Assembly: GCA_036345935.2 (NCBI GenBank)
Contig: JADWOT020001877.1
Coordinates: forward strand, 1 to 64,000
DNA length: 64,000 nucleotides
Reading direction: 5' to 3'
DNA from: Taenia hydatigena
Taxonomy: Eukaryota > Platyhelminthes > Cestoda > Cyclophyllidea > Taeniidae
Shown: in pieces, positions 49,191 through 61,779 of the stretch
Position numbering within the stretch: position 1 is the first letter of the stretch
Layout of the letters: each line of letters opens with the position of its first letter
The notes under the pieces: model-generated
Seen by the model: the letters and a program-made list of their open reading frames with translations, nothing else
What the model was told of the DNA's origin: nothing
Database searches by the model: none
Position numbers and translations under genes: made by a program

Positions 49191-50439
49191 AGTCCCTTCC
49201 CTTTTCCCAATGTTTGTGTGCTCCGCTAACTGACTGTCACTCGTGGATGCATGAGTCGGTATGCGGGTACCTTCGTCAGCTGCTCGTGCCAATAATTGAA
49301 GCAGTCTAATTCTCTTTGGAACAGACCGTGCTAATACAACTAGTTGCTTTGGTCCTTCGTTGTGAAGGGAGTGGCTGACCTAAGTTTGCCCTAGGTAGTT
49401 GAATTGTAGGGCGGCGTAAGACCAATTGTGTGTGCGATGGTTTGCGTGTTTGTGCGTGTGTCACTAGTAATATTGGTAGCATACGAGCGTAGTGCATTAG
49501 TTCATATAGATCTTAAACAAGGGCCTGTGCTACGTCATTTCGCTGGCTGTTGTCTCTCCGAGCTGTCTGGTGCTAATAATTAAAGTTGCTCAATCATTTT
49601 GATGGATGGATGCTCCAAGCCAATAATTTACTTCTTTTAACTAATGAGTTGAAAGACTATTAAACAGCACGACTTTTTGCATGTGCAGGTAACCTTTACA
49701 TGGCTTCTCGTTTCCCAGCGACTGCTGACACAACTCGTAGCACATTACCAGTATCATCAAAATCATAATCGGTATACTTATTAATCAGTGCTGATAAATG
49801 CAGCCACAATCGAACCAAAGCAGATCCTATCTCATTTTCAGTGCACTACTCATATTATCATGTGCTATTGCCTAGAACAAGTAAAATGTACGACAGTACA
49901 TTGGCTTATGATGTTCGTGTCAGCATATTCCACCGGTATTAATCATGACCAACAAAGCGATCTCAAATGAAAATGCAAGGGGTTATTGTGTGAAGCAGTG
50001 GGACAAGTACTCGTGAGCACGTCAACTAGACAAGATTGCGTGTTCAAACGTCTCTCTTTGTGAGTTTTGAGTTCGTTTAATGATTGTTATTACCGGCGAG
50101 AAGATCAAAATAAAGTTATGGATTGAGATCACTAGCCAGAGAGAGAGGTGCAGAGTTAATTACTAAGGCTCGACATGGCCACAGTGCCGAAACCCTAATT
50201 TCCAGTTAATTAAATCTGCATGAGGTAAAAAAGTAATGCACATGATTAGTTAATTCAACAACTGCAATATCATTAGCGATTACGTGGATTAAACACGTAA
50301 AATGCACTTTTAATTTTAAGAATCTCATGATTGTAGCAGAAGAGACCACGAACATTACACAAGGGGAACTCAATCAGATGTCCGGTTCCCCTTAATGACA
50401 ATGACACTATGGACCTTAGGTTCAACTAGAACGTGTTCG
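49191..50439. other. No recognisable gene
   Basis: Nothing supportable seen. Confidence 0.4.
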
Positions 50440-50770
50440 TTCGAAATGGATCATTGCCTGATGTTAATAATGCCATCACCTAACATCATCGGATATACAT
50501 CGCCATCATAAACGCTTTCAAATAATTTGTGATCCAAACCTTCACGGCACCATTTTTCATTCAATGTTTTCTTTACCTAATCAGACTGGGAGTTTTACAA
50601 CTTTCTTTGGTGGTCTACAGAACCTTAAGCAGGGCAATGATGCCACACAGGGGTGCCTTCAACCCCAAATCTCTTTCCAATAACGATTTCCTCACTTATC
50701 TCTGTTTTGAATTTACCTATTTTTTCATAAATTTTCGATTTTACAAAATTATGTGAGCATTCAGTGCCCA
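50440..50770 (+). repeat. Tandem duplicate R7, copy 1
   Basis: Matches 51755-52110: shared order of ATG-TAA-ATGC-A-CACCTAACA-CATC, ATCATAAA-GCTTT, GCGATCCAA/GTGATCCAA, GGCAC-ATTT, CAGACTG/CGGACCACAAGTT, GGTGCCTT-AACCC-AAAT-TC and TTTACCT. The shared 3' end is TTTTGA/TTACAAAATT-GTGAG. No frame is clearly conserved. Confidence 0.65.
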
Positions 50771-51482
50771 ATGCAAACACAATGAGGAAAAGGTGTGGGA
50801 AGCATATAGGCTTAACTAGTGTCCGAAAATGAACTACGTCTATTAATTTCAGAACCCAGATCACCTCCTGTTCTAGTGGCAGAAGTTTTCACTATATTCA
50901 CTGAAATCGACGCATTCTCGTTCTGCTAAACAGAGGAAGGGATGATTTTTCTTTATTTGATGTCAAAGTATTGCGATAGAAGGGAAGACCACAGAGGTGC
51001 AGACCAACGACTTCGAGTAGGCGTGTCGCTTGGTTACTCCATGCATGCAAGGAGACAATACAAAGCATATCTGCTGCTGATTGGCTTACACTAAGTGTTC
51101 CTATGAAACAACACTCGCCCTTCACAGAACAAACACCTAAATGGCACTATTAAGCACGTAAATGGCCACCGGCTATCAATGAGAGAGGTAATTTAGCAGC
51201 CAGCTATAATTTTAGGATGATTCTTGATTGGAACGGACAGATGAGGATGCAGTGCATCTAACCGGCTGCATATTTCTGAAATTATCTTAATAGATTTACT
51301 AAGCCTTTGACGTCCGGCACTTTTTAAGAGCTAATAATTCGGTTTGTAATCCGCAATTGCCTTGGAATTGAACATAAGTAAAACATAAGCCGACATTTAG
51401 GAACCAAACATAGAATACGGTACCAAGTTGATTTAGTGGCGCAACGATCAATGTAAGTAAACAATTAAGAAAGAGTAAGTGA
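50771..51482. other. Spacer inside the R7 duplication
   Basis: Short frames only. Confidence 0.4.
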
Positions 51483-51729
51483 AGTGGTCCACATCGGGAT
51501 TGCACGACGCTTAACGTTGACGGCGATCTCATGGGCGATCTGACTGCAGCGGCGTTGGAACACCAGGACCTTACTCCAAGAGAATTGAAAGATATCTATT
51601 GAGCCCATTTCTCCTTAATGGGAAAGAGACATTGATCTTAAGAAGGAAGAGGGGAATGAGTGGATTGTATTAGCACGAGCGTCACACGAGGGCGATGACG
51701 ATGATGCGTTGGACTTGGATTTCAACTAG
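51483..51729 (+). pseudogene. Decayed coding block of an unidentified protein with acidic C-terminus
   Basis: From 51483 a frame reads VDGDLMGDLTAAALEHQD and LTPRELKDIY to TGA at 51600. In the next frame, after TAA 51616-51618, it continues WERDIDLKKEEGNEW and ASHEGDDDDALDLDFN to TAG 51727-51729. The composition of both halves, with the charged acidic end and a clean terminal stop, suggests one coding exon broken by a frameshift and a stop. I do not recognise the family. Confidence 0.4.
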
Positions 51730-51754
51730 GCAATATCTTTTTCGATCGGATCTT

Positions 51755-52110
51755 TGTTTAATGTGAACGATGCTACCACCTAACAACATCAGGTGTGCAC
51801 TGCTATCATAAATGCTTTTTGAATGCATTGCGATCCAATTCCTCATGGCACTATTTCGAACTCAGTATTTTATTCATCAAATCGGACCACAAGTTCTCCG
51901 ACTTCCTTCGATAGTCTACTAAACCTTCAGCATTTGATCAGCCTTTGTGTTTCGCAGCCCTCCAAAAAATGGCAAGAGCTTGGGCAGGGAAATAATCCTG
52001 AGCAGAGGTGCCTTTGAAACCCAAATATCGCTTCCACCATGTATTTTCCATTTACCTGTACATCGAATTCGCCAGTTTTCAGTAAATCTTATACTTTGAA
52101 ATTTTGAGTG
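51755..52110 (+). repeat. Tandem duplicate R7, copy 2
   Basis: Partner of 50440-50770, about 1.3 kb away in the same orientation, with an insertion of about 40 bases relative to copy 1. Confidence 0.65.
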
Positions 52111-53139
52111 AGTTTTGCTTTAATTCTCATCACTCAGCATCATTCAGATCCGTACTCCTGTCTTGTTTCTTTCCATTGGCTCCTAAGAAGTCGACATATA
52201 CTCTGGGAGTGCTGATCACCACTCGAGCGTTGTAGACGAAAAACACTGTAAATAGGCTTCAGTGAACAAACCTAGTCACCGTAACACTCCCAACCGTTTG
52301 GAGAATCAGCCTGCCAGCCAATATGCTACGAAGCCTGTAGGCGCTTGCGGTGCTTTACTCCTTGTGCAGTCGTTCTTGTTTCAAATTCGGACGCCTTTAA
52401 ATTCGAACAGATGTGGCACTGCATGTGAGCTGCAAACACTGAGAATGTCTTAGTATTCTGCGTGGTATTACTCGCATGAAGAGGGCAAATGAGGGTAGTG
52501 AGAAGGCATATTAAATACAAAAGCTGACGTTGAACAGCGTTGGCATATTAAAGACAGGATAATAGGAAAATGTGAGTGCAAATGCGAAGGGAAAACACTC
52601 ACCGGCGACATGGAAGTAGAGAAAGGACGCATGCGACTGACTTATATCGTGTTAACAGAACCGCCAATCACCTCGGTTGCGTGTCAACCCTAACCCTGGA
52701 ACAATCCACTGAAGCATTCGCATTCCATTCCTTAATCCACTTCACCAGCCGCAATTTTTATGGCAGCAAGTGTGCCACTGCTACACGCCTCCCAGACCCC
52801 CTTTTTTGCAAAGACAGGGTTCCCACAGGTAAAGCATTGCAGTTGGATGCGTGAAGGAAAATCAAAAATGCAAGAAAAACCACGAGATTGTTTAACTTCT
52901 GATCCACTCGAATGAATTCAGTGAGGTGATAATTGCAAAAATTGATTCAAAGGAGGGAATTCGACGAATCCCTCAACCTTCTACGTAAAACATGTTGACA
53001 GGGTGATTCAACACCTAATTCAATCTATCTTCTCATGTTAGTTTGGACGATTCTACGACAAATGATTGTGCGGCCTACGGCATTACATGTGCCGGAAATT
53101 GGGCGAATAGCAACCGAAGTATTATGCAATGAAAGAGTA
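52111..53139. other. No recognisable gene
   Basis: Short frames at 52262-52453 and 52576-52854 without motifs. Confidence 0.4.
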
Positions 53140-53340
53140 GAAATGACGGCGAGTCCATTAGCCTGTCTAAATGAACAATGAGAGTGGGAGGAGCTCGGCG
53201 AATGCTGGTGATCCTGGTGGCTGACTGTGGCTTCTGGGAGACACTGTGCGTGAAGGCCTTTCCGTCACGATGCTCTTCCTCTCCCTTGTATCGTACCGCA
53301 ATCTCCTTCAGTGAATAGCAGGGTCAGTAGCGTTTAGCTT
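53140..53340 (-). pseudogene. Ubiquitin-specific-protease-like gene fragment, copy U4
   Basis: The minus-strand block ending at 53163 reads EEEHRDGKAFTHSVSQKPQ, then SATRITSIRRAPPTLIVHLDR. It keeps the same frame as U1 and U3, with the zinc-ligand Cys pair lost (Ser). Only this exon-like piece was recognised; the frame just upstream (53519-53340) is open but not clearly related to the other copies. Confidence 0.45.
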
Positions 53341-53739
53341 CCGAAGGATGCTGCGGCTAGGAGAATGGGTGGGTGCTCCTCTTCTGCTATGTCTGCACTG
53401 CATTCTGCGAAGTTCTGTAAAGCCTCATGCTGAACTAAATCCCACATTACAAATGGCTGCGGTTGGATAACGACCAAATGGGATAAATTTTTGAACTTGC
53501 AAAACAAAGGGAATTCCAAATTAGGAAAGCTGCCCTAAAAATGATATCCTTATTCAACCCCGCGTGCATTTATCAAACCATCCTTTCACAATCAGTGGTT
53601 CCGTTGTGATAATAAAACTATACAAATATGCAAATTTATTTAGGCGTTCACTGCGTGACTATATACCCAAAGGGTACGAAAGAAGGATGAGAAAATTGAA
53701 ATTTTTCGCGGACATCTACCTAGTTTGTGTGCATGTATA

Positions 53740-54000
53740 AGTGTTAGCTGGCACGTTCAAGTGATTATTGTTTGTTTGTTAATGCACAGCCATGCATTAA
53801 CAAAGGAATGCTGTACTTCATTCTTTGGAATTAAGTTAGGATGTTTAGAAGATGTTTTGCTTTTGCGGACCCAAACCCGCACAATGTTCTTAAGATGGTA
53901 GTGTGACACAAGTCACAGCCAACTTTGAAGGCATCCGTAACAGATAAAAGTTTCTCCACTTTATAAAGTCCCAAGGCCTTACAAGGCTCTGGACTACCTT
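53740..54000 (-). repeat. Duplicated block R8, copy 1
   Basis: Matches 57010-57450 in the same orientation (TTGCACAGCCAT-CATTA, AA-GAA-TGCTG-ACTTCA, CACAAGTCA, CCAACTTTGAAGGC). On the minus strand the two share a frame with conservative differences: SVTDAFKVGCDL here, TVTEAFKVSHDL there. This hints at a former exon, family unknown. Confidence 0.55.
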
Positions 54001-57000
54001 GCATCTCATTAGTGTCATTCAGGAGTTAAAACTGTGAGCAACCACCACGTCTCTCTATACTTTCTCAATTGAGTCCTATCCATGATGAGATTGAATTAGA
54101 TGTCTCATTCCATGAATGGTGGAATCTTTTTTAAAGAATCGGATGTGATCTTCTTAAGCAAATTGCAGGCGGGTGGATTGTGCTGATTTTTTGGAGAATC
54201 GCAACAAGCTAACACGTATCACTTTGTCCTATTTAATTTGCTGTGCAATTTTTGGCCACAGAAATGCCCACGATATTCCTTCACGCTATAATGATCCTGC
54301 ACTGATTAGGCCTCCTGCGGAGCATACGTTCTCACTCGACCTAGAGTCAAGGACTCATGTACAAAGCAGTGAATCTGAAAGCAACACATTCGGACCGATA
54401 GCACAACTTTAGGATGCTAAAAAGGCCTACTGTGGCGCATAACATTCAAAAAAACTGTTCTGCTGATTCGTCTAAGGGTAAGAAAATAAGACCTTTACAT
54501 TCACAAAGCAACGCATGCCAATTTCTCAAAATGGAAGTTTCGGTGCAGTAAACGACTGATGCATTCTCGTTCTTGAGAGTTATTGCAATGTCAACACATT
54601 ATCGGCATCATTTTGCCAACCTGTGAAGAACGCGATCTTAAAGCTGATGGATAGCCCACTGAGTAACTTCTCACCCTCCCGTATGCTGGCATATATTTCC
54701 AGTGCCCCCCGTTGCCGCCTCTTTTAATTGAACTTTACCAGCTAACGCATACAAGACTTAGCACTTTGGTGCACTAGTCAAGAGCGGTTATTGTGAAGTG
54801 AGTAAACCAGCTTTAGATCTGCACAATACAGAGCTGCTCCTTGCTGGTTTGTCAGACAGTAATGGTAGCCGAGTGTTACAACTGCAATGATGGCTAACAG
54901 AGTTATACGGTGACGAGACAGTCCTTGCTGCCTGCGTCAAGTGTCCTAAACATTCCAGTGGCGATCAAACCTACAGATTTGCAAAAAGGTGGACTTAATT
55001 CAAGTTCCTATAGCAAACAATATCCTTCCGGGTCACTTAATCACATGGGACGTATGAGAATGAGAGGTATTGGCGTCAAGTAGTAAGACAAATAGCCTCG
55101 CCAATGAGAATAAGGCATTTGATGTGATCAAGAATTGGCAGAGGAGTCAAGAAGCGGCCTTGGCTGGCCTTCCGATCCACTTTTTACATCTTTGAAGTAA
55201 GCACTCATGCCCCTCTGATTCTCTGACTTTACAACTACACTGAGTGAAAGTCATTGGGGCAAATAAAAAGTAATTTTGTTCCTTTGATCTCAACTTTACC
55301 GCTAGGTTGATTGACTTCTTTTACTTCTCTACAATTCTTAGGGAATGCAGACCCTTAAAACACCGTAATTTTGTAGTCTCCTAACAACACAATGCATTGG
55401 TACTTATTTAAGTATGTTATAGCTGAGGAAACCGACGCTGGTACCAGAGCATGATTATATACTTGTAGGCTTTCATAGAGCTTTGAGAAGACTAGAAGTG
55501 CCAGTCGACTGTAGCAACCGCAAACGAATGTCGATACTGTTGCATGGTCAGATATGGCTGCTTCAACAAGTACGATTTTAGAGGTGGCAACTGCCTGGTC
55601 AACCGCTCCAAGTTTTGCATTAAAATGTGTCCAAGAGCCATTTTGAATGCCAACCAGTTTATGTTCTCAAAGTCAAATGCTACAAGATCACTCGTCGACT
55701 AACGTTTTCATCGCTTAGATGCTCTAGCTCTTTCTTCAAGCTGCATGTGCGCAAACTGAAGATCCCGTGCACTTAACCACGCACGCAAAGCACAAAATTT
55801 GGCGATGACGTTGATGTGGAGCACGAATTCCAAATTTAGGGGCCTTAGGGGTGTGCACATAACAAGGAAGGATCATGGAAGATCATGGGGTAAGGATGGT
55901 ATTCAAACAAAAGAAGGGCAAAATGGACACCAAATCGACTGCAAAATAATGTAAGAAAGAGGCATGTCATAGAAAATGAAATCAAACGATTGGCGTTAAG
56001 TGAAACGTTACCGATTGCGACATTTGCAAAGAGCACTCGAAATGGGACGCAGTGGTATCAACTTCCATGAGCAGATTTAATTTGCATGAATTCATTGAGC
56101 AGCAGCCGAAACTGAAGGCAACCATTGAACAATTTTTGTTAAAAAGAAACATCATCACACACGATGCGCTGACATTTCAGTCAGTTTCTCCTTAATTATT
56201 CCCTTCCTTATGTTTCAGCGCTATGCGGCTTCACTGTTCTGTCGGTTGTGCAATTCAAGCGGTGGCATTTTGATCGTTCAAAAAGTGCCTTACGAGATTT
56301 TCAACCAACTCAACTTTCTAGTAAGCTGATGGACCTTTTATATTATGCATGTGAGGTCAATCATTTACTCGTCTCAGATGTCCGCAACTCATAGAGTGTG
56401 GCTGAAATAATTCAACAGGTCTAATTAAGCTGTCATAGAGGTGGTAATGAGATCAACTGCTGCCCCAACTCCTCTGCATTCCAAGGTTTACCAGCCAAAT
56501 TCTTCTGCCACTCATCGTCTACCGCTATCGTTGACGTGGCGGCTTTCACCCTCTCTAGAGCCTACTGAATGCCTAGTAGGATAAGGCGCTAATCCACATC
56601 AGCACGGCATATGCTTTAAGACACAGATCACCTATGGGAACATGAAGTCGTGAAGTCCTCCTTCGTCTAATACGATTTACATATTATTAGAACAGTCTTC
56701 AACAGGAATGACGTTGTCGCACGGATGCCTGGGGTGGTCAACTGCTAACTGTGTTTCAGTAAACGACTTGCTACGACTTATGATTAAATGGACGATGAAG
56801 AGACACGTCTACAGTCATTACTTTGGCAGGATTACAATAGTAGCCTTCTGATCACAAATGGTTCGTGACTGCTGAGAAGAGCTTCCTTTCATTGTTTTCT
56901 AAACTGCGGCGTTGTTGAGGCCTCTTCAGGTTGAGGTCAGTGTTGAGCACTTTTGTCATTAAAATTAGTAAGGAGTGTAAATTGAATTAGACATAGGTAA

Positions 57001-57009
57001 ATGTGCTTG
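54001..57009. other. No recognisable gene
   Basis: Frames at 54173-54412 (+) and 55845-56036 (-) have no motifs. No mobile element or RNA gene was recognised. Confidence 0.4.
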
Positions 57010-57450
57010 TATGGTTATTCGGTGCTACCTGCTGAAAGGGTGCAAAGGCATGGTAGAAAAACTGAATTTACACAGGCACATGCCTAAATACACAAGTGGG
57101 CATGTAGACGATGCATGTGCGCACTGTGCGTGTATGGGTAAGTAGGTAGGTGTGTTTATTGTTAGGGAAGCAGACAGACCTGCTGACATCACCACGCACT
57201 TGCACAGCCATACATTATCAAAGAAGTGCTGCACTTCACCCAAAAAAACAAATGTGGGAAGCTAAGAAGGCATTTGATCTGTTGCAAATCCGATCCCGCA
57301 CATTGATGGCGTACCACAAGTCATGGCTAACTTTGAAGGCCTCAGTAACGGTTAGGAATGCTTTTAGCTGCACGAAATCTGAAGGTCTCACATCAATGTG
57401 GAATGTTTTGCACCTTAGTTTTGTCGTGTAGAAAAAGAGACTGTGAATAA
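57010..57450 (-). repeat. Duplicated block R8, copy 2
   Basis: Partner of 53740-54000. The minus frame containing RPSDFVQLKAFLTVTEAFKV is open for about 76 codons. Confidence 0.55.
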
Positions 57451-58419
57451 TTGTCCCACTAACCAAGGAAAAGTGAAGATGCCTATGATTATTACAATAT
57501 CACATAACCTAGAAACTAGTGTCAGAATTTGCCATCGCTAAAGTGTTTTAAGCAAGCAATTCATTCTTTGCACCGTAATAAACATGTAAGTGAATAAAAA
57601 TTATTATCAGACAGCAAAGGCGGCTATTAGAACCACCTCTGATCCACTTTAAGTTGTGCAAAATACTGCACAACTGGCAGTAGAGGAAGGCACTTAAATG
57701 TAGCATCTCCAAGGGGATGCAAAAGAGGGACAGATGGCGCAGGAAAGTGGACTGTAGAGAAAAAAGGGTAGTACTATTGTAATAGCTCACCACTTAACCG
57801 ACTTGGCGAGAATGGAGGCGCAAGCAGCAGGTTAGCACGATAGCAATTAAAGCAGTCTTTGTGTGAAGCAGGCATCATGTTAATTTGACAATTCCGGGGA
57901 TAAACTAAGCGAATGAAGCACAGACTGTAGATTTTTAGACAAGTCGATTTAGTAATCTACTGTCTGTTAGCTGGTAAGCATTGATATCATGCTGGCTTGA
58001 CGAAGTGGTGTGACCTATGCTACTCCGTACCCCTCACTCCACCACAAAGGCTAAAGTATCCTCTGGCTACACAGTGTCATCTGAGTTAAGTACTGCAACA
58101 ATTATTCTAAAATGTTCCTCATGATGAGATTTTACAGAGTCTGGTGTAAGAATTTCTTTTTTGCAGTGCCTATCAAGCGAATTTTAGAGCTTCTTTCACA
58201 AAGAGTGTTAATTGATTCTAACAACCGCCAGCTCTACCACCACCGTCACCGCCATGATGACCAAAATATATCATTATGCATACATAATTAAATAAGCTAT
58301 TTGATGTGTTGAAGATGTCAGCAAACAGGAGGTTGACCGGCATAGATAATCAACTTAATCCATCCCACGCGACCATGCATTTATAGCTCATTCAAGAACA
58401 TCGAGGAGAGATATGCAGA
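57451..58419. other. No recognisable gene
   Basis: Nothing supportable seen. Confidence 0.4.
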
Positions 58420-59440
58420 TAGCTTAGGCCTGGGCACCACTTTGCAACCCTGATTGGAGTAGCGAATGCAGGCGCTACCGCCCACAGCCTTCATGCCTCT
58501 GCTCAACCACAGGCACATTCACGTGAGGTCTCACGTTGTATTTGTGAGTGTTGGTTGAGTCGCTTGTTCTACTCCTACTTATGTCGCCACGACCAAATGC
58601 CTAACCAATGAGCAGTTGCGTGAGTAGGTTCGACTTTCTCTAGTTCTCTGTTGCAGTTCTCGTTGACATGGCCAAGCAATGCGCAGAGAAGTGCATGTGC
58701 ATGCTTGTGCACTTAATCCGGCCTTGAAGAAGAATGAGCCTTGGCAAACAGGTGATTTAGAAGATAATTAAATAATTGGGTGGAAAAAGTTTGACCATTT
58801 GTAAGCCATTACTGATTAGTGGGTCACTAATGCAAACAGACCAAGGTGATGATCAAAGTGCTACCTTCATTCCACTTGAGCACGCGTCGCTGCAAGTCGG
58901 TTACTAAAGCATAGTCAGTAGCTGTACACCTAAGGCATCCAGACCAAGCGTGGGTGAAATGCGACAGATGTTAGGCGTGTATGATGTGTAGTGCGCTATG
59001 TAAAGGTGTAGGAGATGCGAGTATTATTCGTGGCTGCTGGTACATTTCGTCCTAATTTCTTTGCTGATTACTTGTCTGTCCAATTAAGCCTTGATGACTT
59101 AGTCTGAGTAGATAATGCAACCACCTGCCAACTTCAAATTGCACTCACGATCTTTTGGTTCTACATCCTTCAGTAAACACATTATTCCTCCCTCCATTCC
59201 CTTCTATTATCTAATTTTCTCCATGTTCCGTGGATTAATGCGCATGGCTGTCCTTTAGACAGAGAAGACCTTTGTCATTGTGCTACACTAAGAGCAGCTA
59301 GGATGAAATGTTGTCGATTACAGGATAGAAGTAATGTTGCCTCCACTAACCTGTTTAATTAGGCAATGAGAATGATAGGGACTTGATTGATGCGAGTGAG
59401 TCTAGTAGCCAACTGTGGCTTCTGACAGCGGCTGCACGTG
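58420..59440 (-). pseudogene. Ubiquitin-specific-protease-like gene fragment, copy U2
   Basis: Parallels U1 over its full length. The block ending at 59351 reads HTCSRCQKPQLATRLTRI then NQVPIILIA-stop-LNR before GTTAGT: both Cys pairs are kept but a stop interrupts the strand. The NLAGG-type block near 59105-59160 reads LKLAGGCIIYS then stops. The 3' side (58420-58980) also matches U1 at the DNA level (TACACCTAAGGCATCCAG, CGGTTACTAAAGCAT). Confidence 0.5.
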
Positions 59441-61779
59441 TGTGAACTTCCATCACGAAGCTATTATTCTCTTCTGCGTAGTGTGCCACATTGTCCTACA
59501 GTGAATTTAATGGTCAGTGGGCTTTAACTATTTTAATTTGATACTTGACAGGGGCGGCGAAATCGTGTTCGTGAAGTTTGAGCTTCCGACACATCCAAGA
59601 ACAGGTTGAGCCAGTGGCCAGAAAACTTGAATCCTGTCTTGCACGCACATTGCCATCAACGAACTTCCGGCATTCAATAGATGTTGGCTGAGACACTTCG
59701 TATTCAAGAGCCTACTGTCAAACAATATGTGACATTATATTCCGCTTTTATTGGTGGCTAGTGCTGTAGTTTGAGTGGAGACCAATTCTGACAGCATTTT
59801 GGCATAGGAAACGCCATAAATCATGCTTCCTGATTCCGCTATTTCTTAATTATAGTCACAATATATTGCAAAAATTAACAAAGCACGACTTTATTATTTT
59901 TCACCAAGTCAAGCCTTGAACTTTGGAGGTGGGTTTCGAGTTTCGTATTTCCATGTAATCAAAGTCCTCCTTCGCCTTCGTTGCCTCAAGCCAATCCATT
60001 TAGAACGAAAGCCATCACCCAGGTCCGATAAGCGCTTTATGAAACCGGACAAGATATTCTTCAAAAGCGAGTGTCGGCGAAAAGCTAAGGTGTGCATTTT
60101 AGCATGCAAGGATCTATTCCTTGGTAAATAAATGAAGATAGAAATGAATGGATACATTTGTGCACGGAGGACGCGTTTTAAAACGGAGATTGGACTGCGC
60201 AATTTTGATGTAAATAGCGTGGTTTTGTATGATGCCATACAAAATTCGATGTTTGACAATTGTGTTAGTGAATATATATAAGGACGACACCTTTATTATA
60301 GGATGGAGCTTGCAATAAAAGTCGGAGAAAATACCAAATATTTGTTAAATAACATAAGGATTTTTTTGAGGTGTGAGTTATTATAAAGGGCTGGATTGCG
60401 CATTTACGTAGAGAAGAAGAATGCATGGAAAGGTAATGCTTATGTTTTTAAGCACAAAATTGTGTTTTCGAATGAAGGTTGACCAAACAAACCATGATGA
60501 AATTGTGTAAATTCATTTATTAACACATTATAATCAACACTTAACCAATGCATGTGTTATATTTTTGCACACGATAGAGAAGTGGGGAAACTGATTTTGA
60601 CAACTGACTGTACAAGGAGACAAATTTCGTTGTGTTGAACTGATTTCGTTACTTGGCTGTGCGTGTAAAAGTATTCCCTGCTTTTAAATACTTCTGAAAA
60701 TTAAGGTAAGTCTGATTAACTGCCCTTATTCTTTCCTTAACACTCCGCTATTTTTTAGAGCTATCATGCTCCTTTTTGCCACTTGTTAGTTGCTGTTAAA
60801 GTTTTTCTTTTTCTCCTCTATCATTTAACAAACTCCGGTAAAAATGGTTGGATGCTCACAAACACCTTTATAATAATCACAGGGAGGTTATGTGGCAGCG
60901 AAACCGTAGCAGTTAATGAAAGGATTTAACAAAGTCCCACCTCTCGCCTACAAGGTTGTTTTTACACGACGCAGGCATTGTAATTATTTTGTTTTGACTG
61001 CACGTTTAAAAAACTTTGTCTAATAAAATTAGTTTCCCCATGCAACTGTAAGTATGGAGTCAAGTTGTTTAGAAAAATCATTTTTTAGAGTATGCGTTTA
61101 AGTCATCTTCATTTTGGATGTATCCTTTTGGCACGAGACTTCTAAAAGGACACCATATTTAGATTTGAGAGACCTATGTTAACATCCGATTGTCATTTAT
61201 ATATTTCCGCGGTGTATGTTGTAAAAAGTACTGCTAAATCTGTCAGATATTCATTGATTAAGAGAAGTTTGTTCAAACTCTTTTGAGCGCCATGATTACC
61301 AGGTACGACCCATTAAAATGCCTACTTAGCTTTTTGCGTTGTTTATTTAATCATTACTTCTGCTGATGACTTGATCGCAACTGCATGAAAAGGGATAGTT
61401 ATATCTGCTCTAGAAGCCTATCACATAGTCACAAGTCGATTTCGATGTGCTCTACAGCTCGAAAATGAGTTATCCGCTAAAAATGTAAGCCCTGGACTTT
61501 GCGTGCCTATCCCATATCGCTCTATGCATCACCAAGCCTTGCCGTCAAGCGTACTCGCTGTAGTCTTTTATTCGAGTCCCAACCCAAGAAATTTTGAATA
61601 GACTGCCTTACGATTGGATTTATGCAATTACCCTGCCCACACTTCTCACAACTAGCCGACCTCTCACACAATATGTACTCGTTCGCTCTAACATAGTCGG
61701 TAGTAATCCACCTTACGCATGCTTCTACAGCGAAGGATGGGTAAATTGCAACTGATGGTGAGTGGGTCCTGGCTAATAT
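59441..61779. other. No recognised gene; AT-rich
   Basis: Overlapping opposite-strand frames lie at 59909-60259 (-, 116 codons) and 59916-60131 (+); neither has a motif. An AATAAA occurs at 60313-60318 on +. Confidence 0.4.

Noticed and set aside
59909..60259. 116-codon minus frame and overlapping plus frame 59916-60131
   Set aside because: Opposite-strand overlap, no recognisable motif; the plus frame with a nearby AATAAA could be a last exon, but nothing supports it.
61350..61370. GCTGATGAC resembling a reverse-transcriptase ADD core
   Set aside because: No surrounding reverse-transcriptase motifs in that frame.
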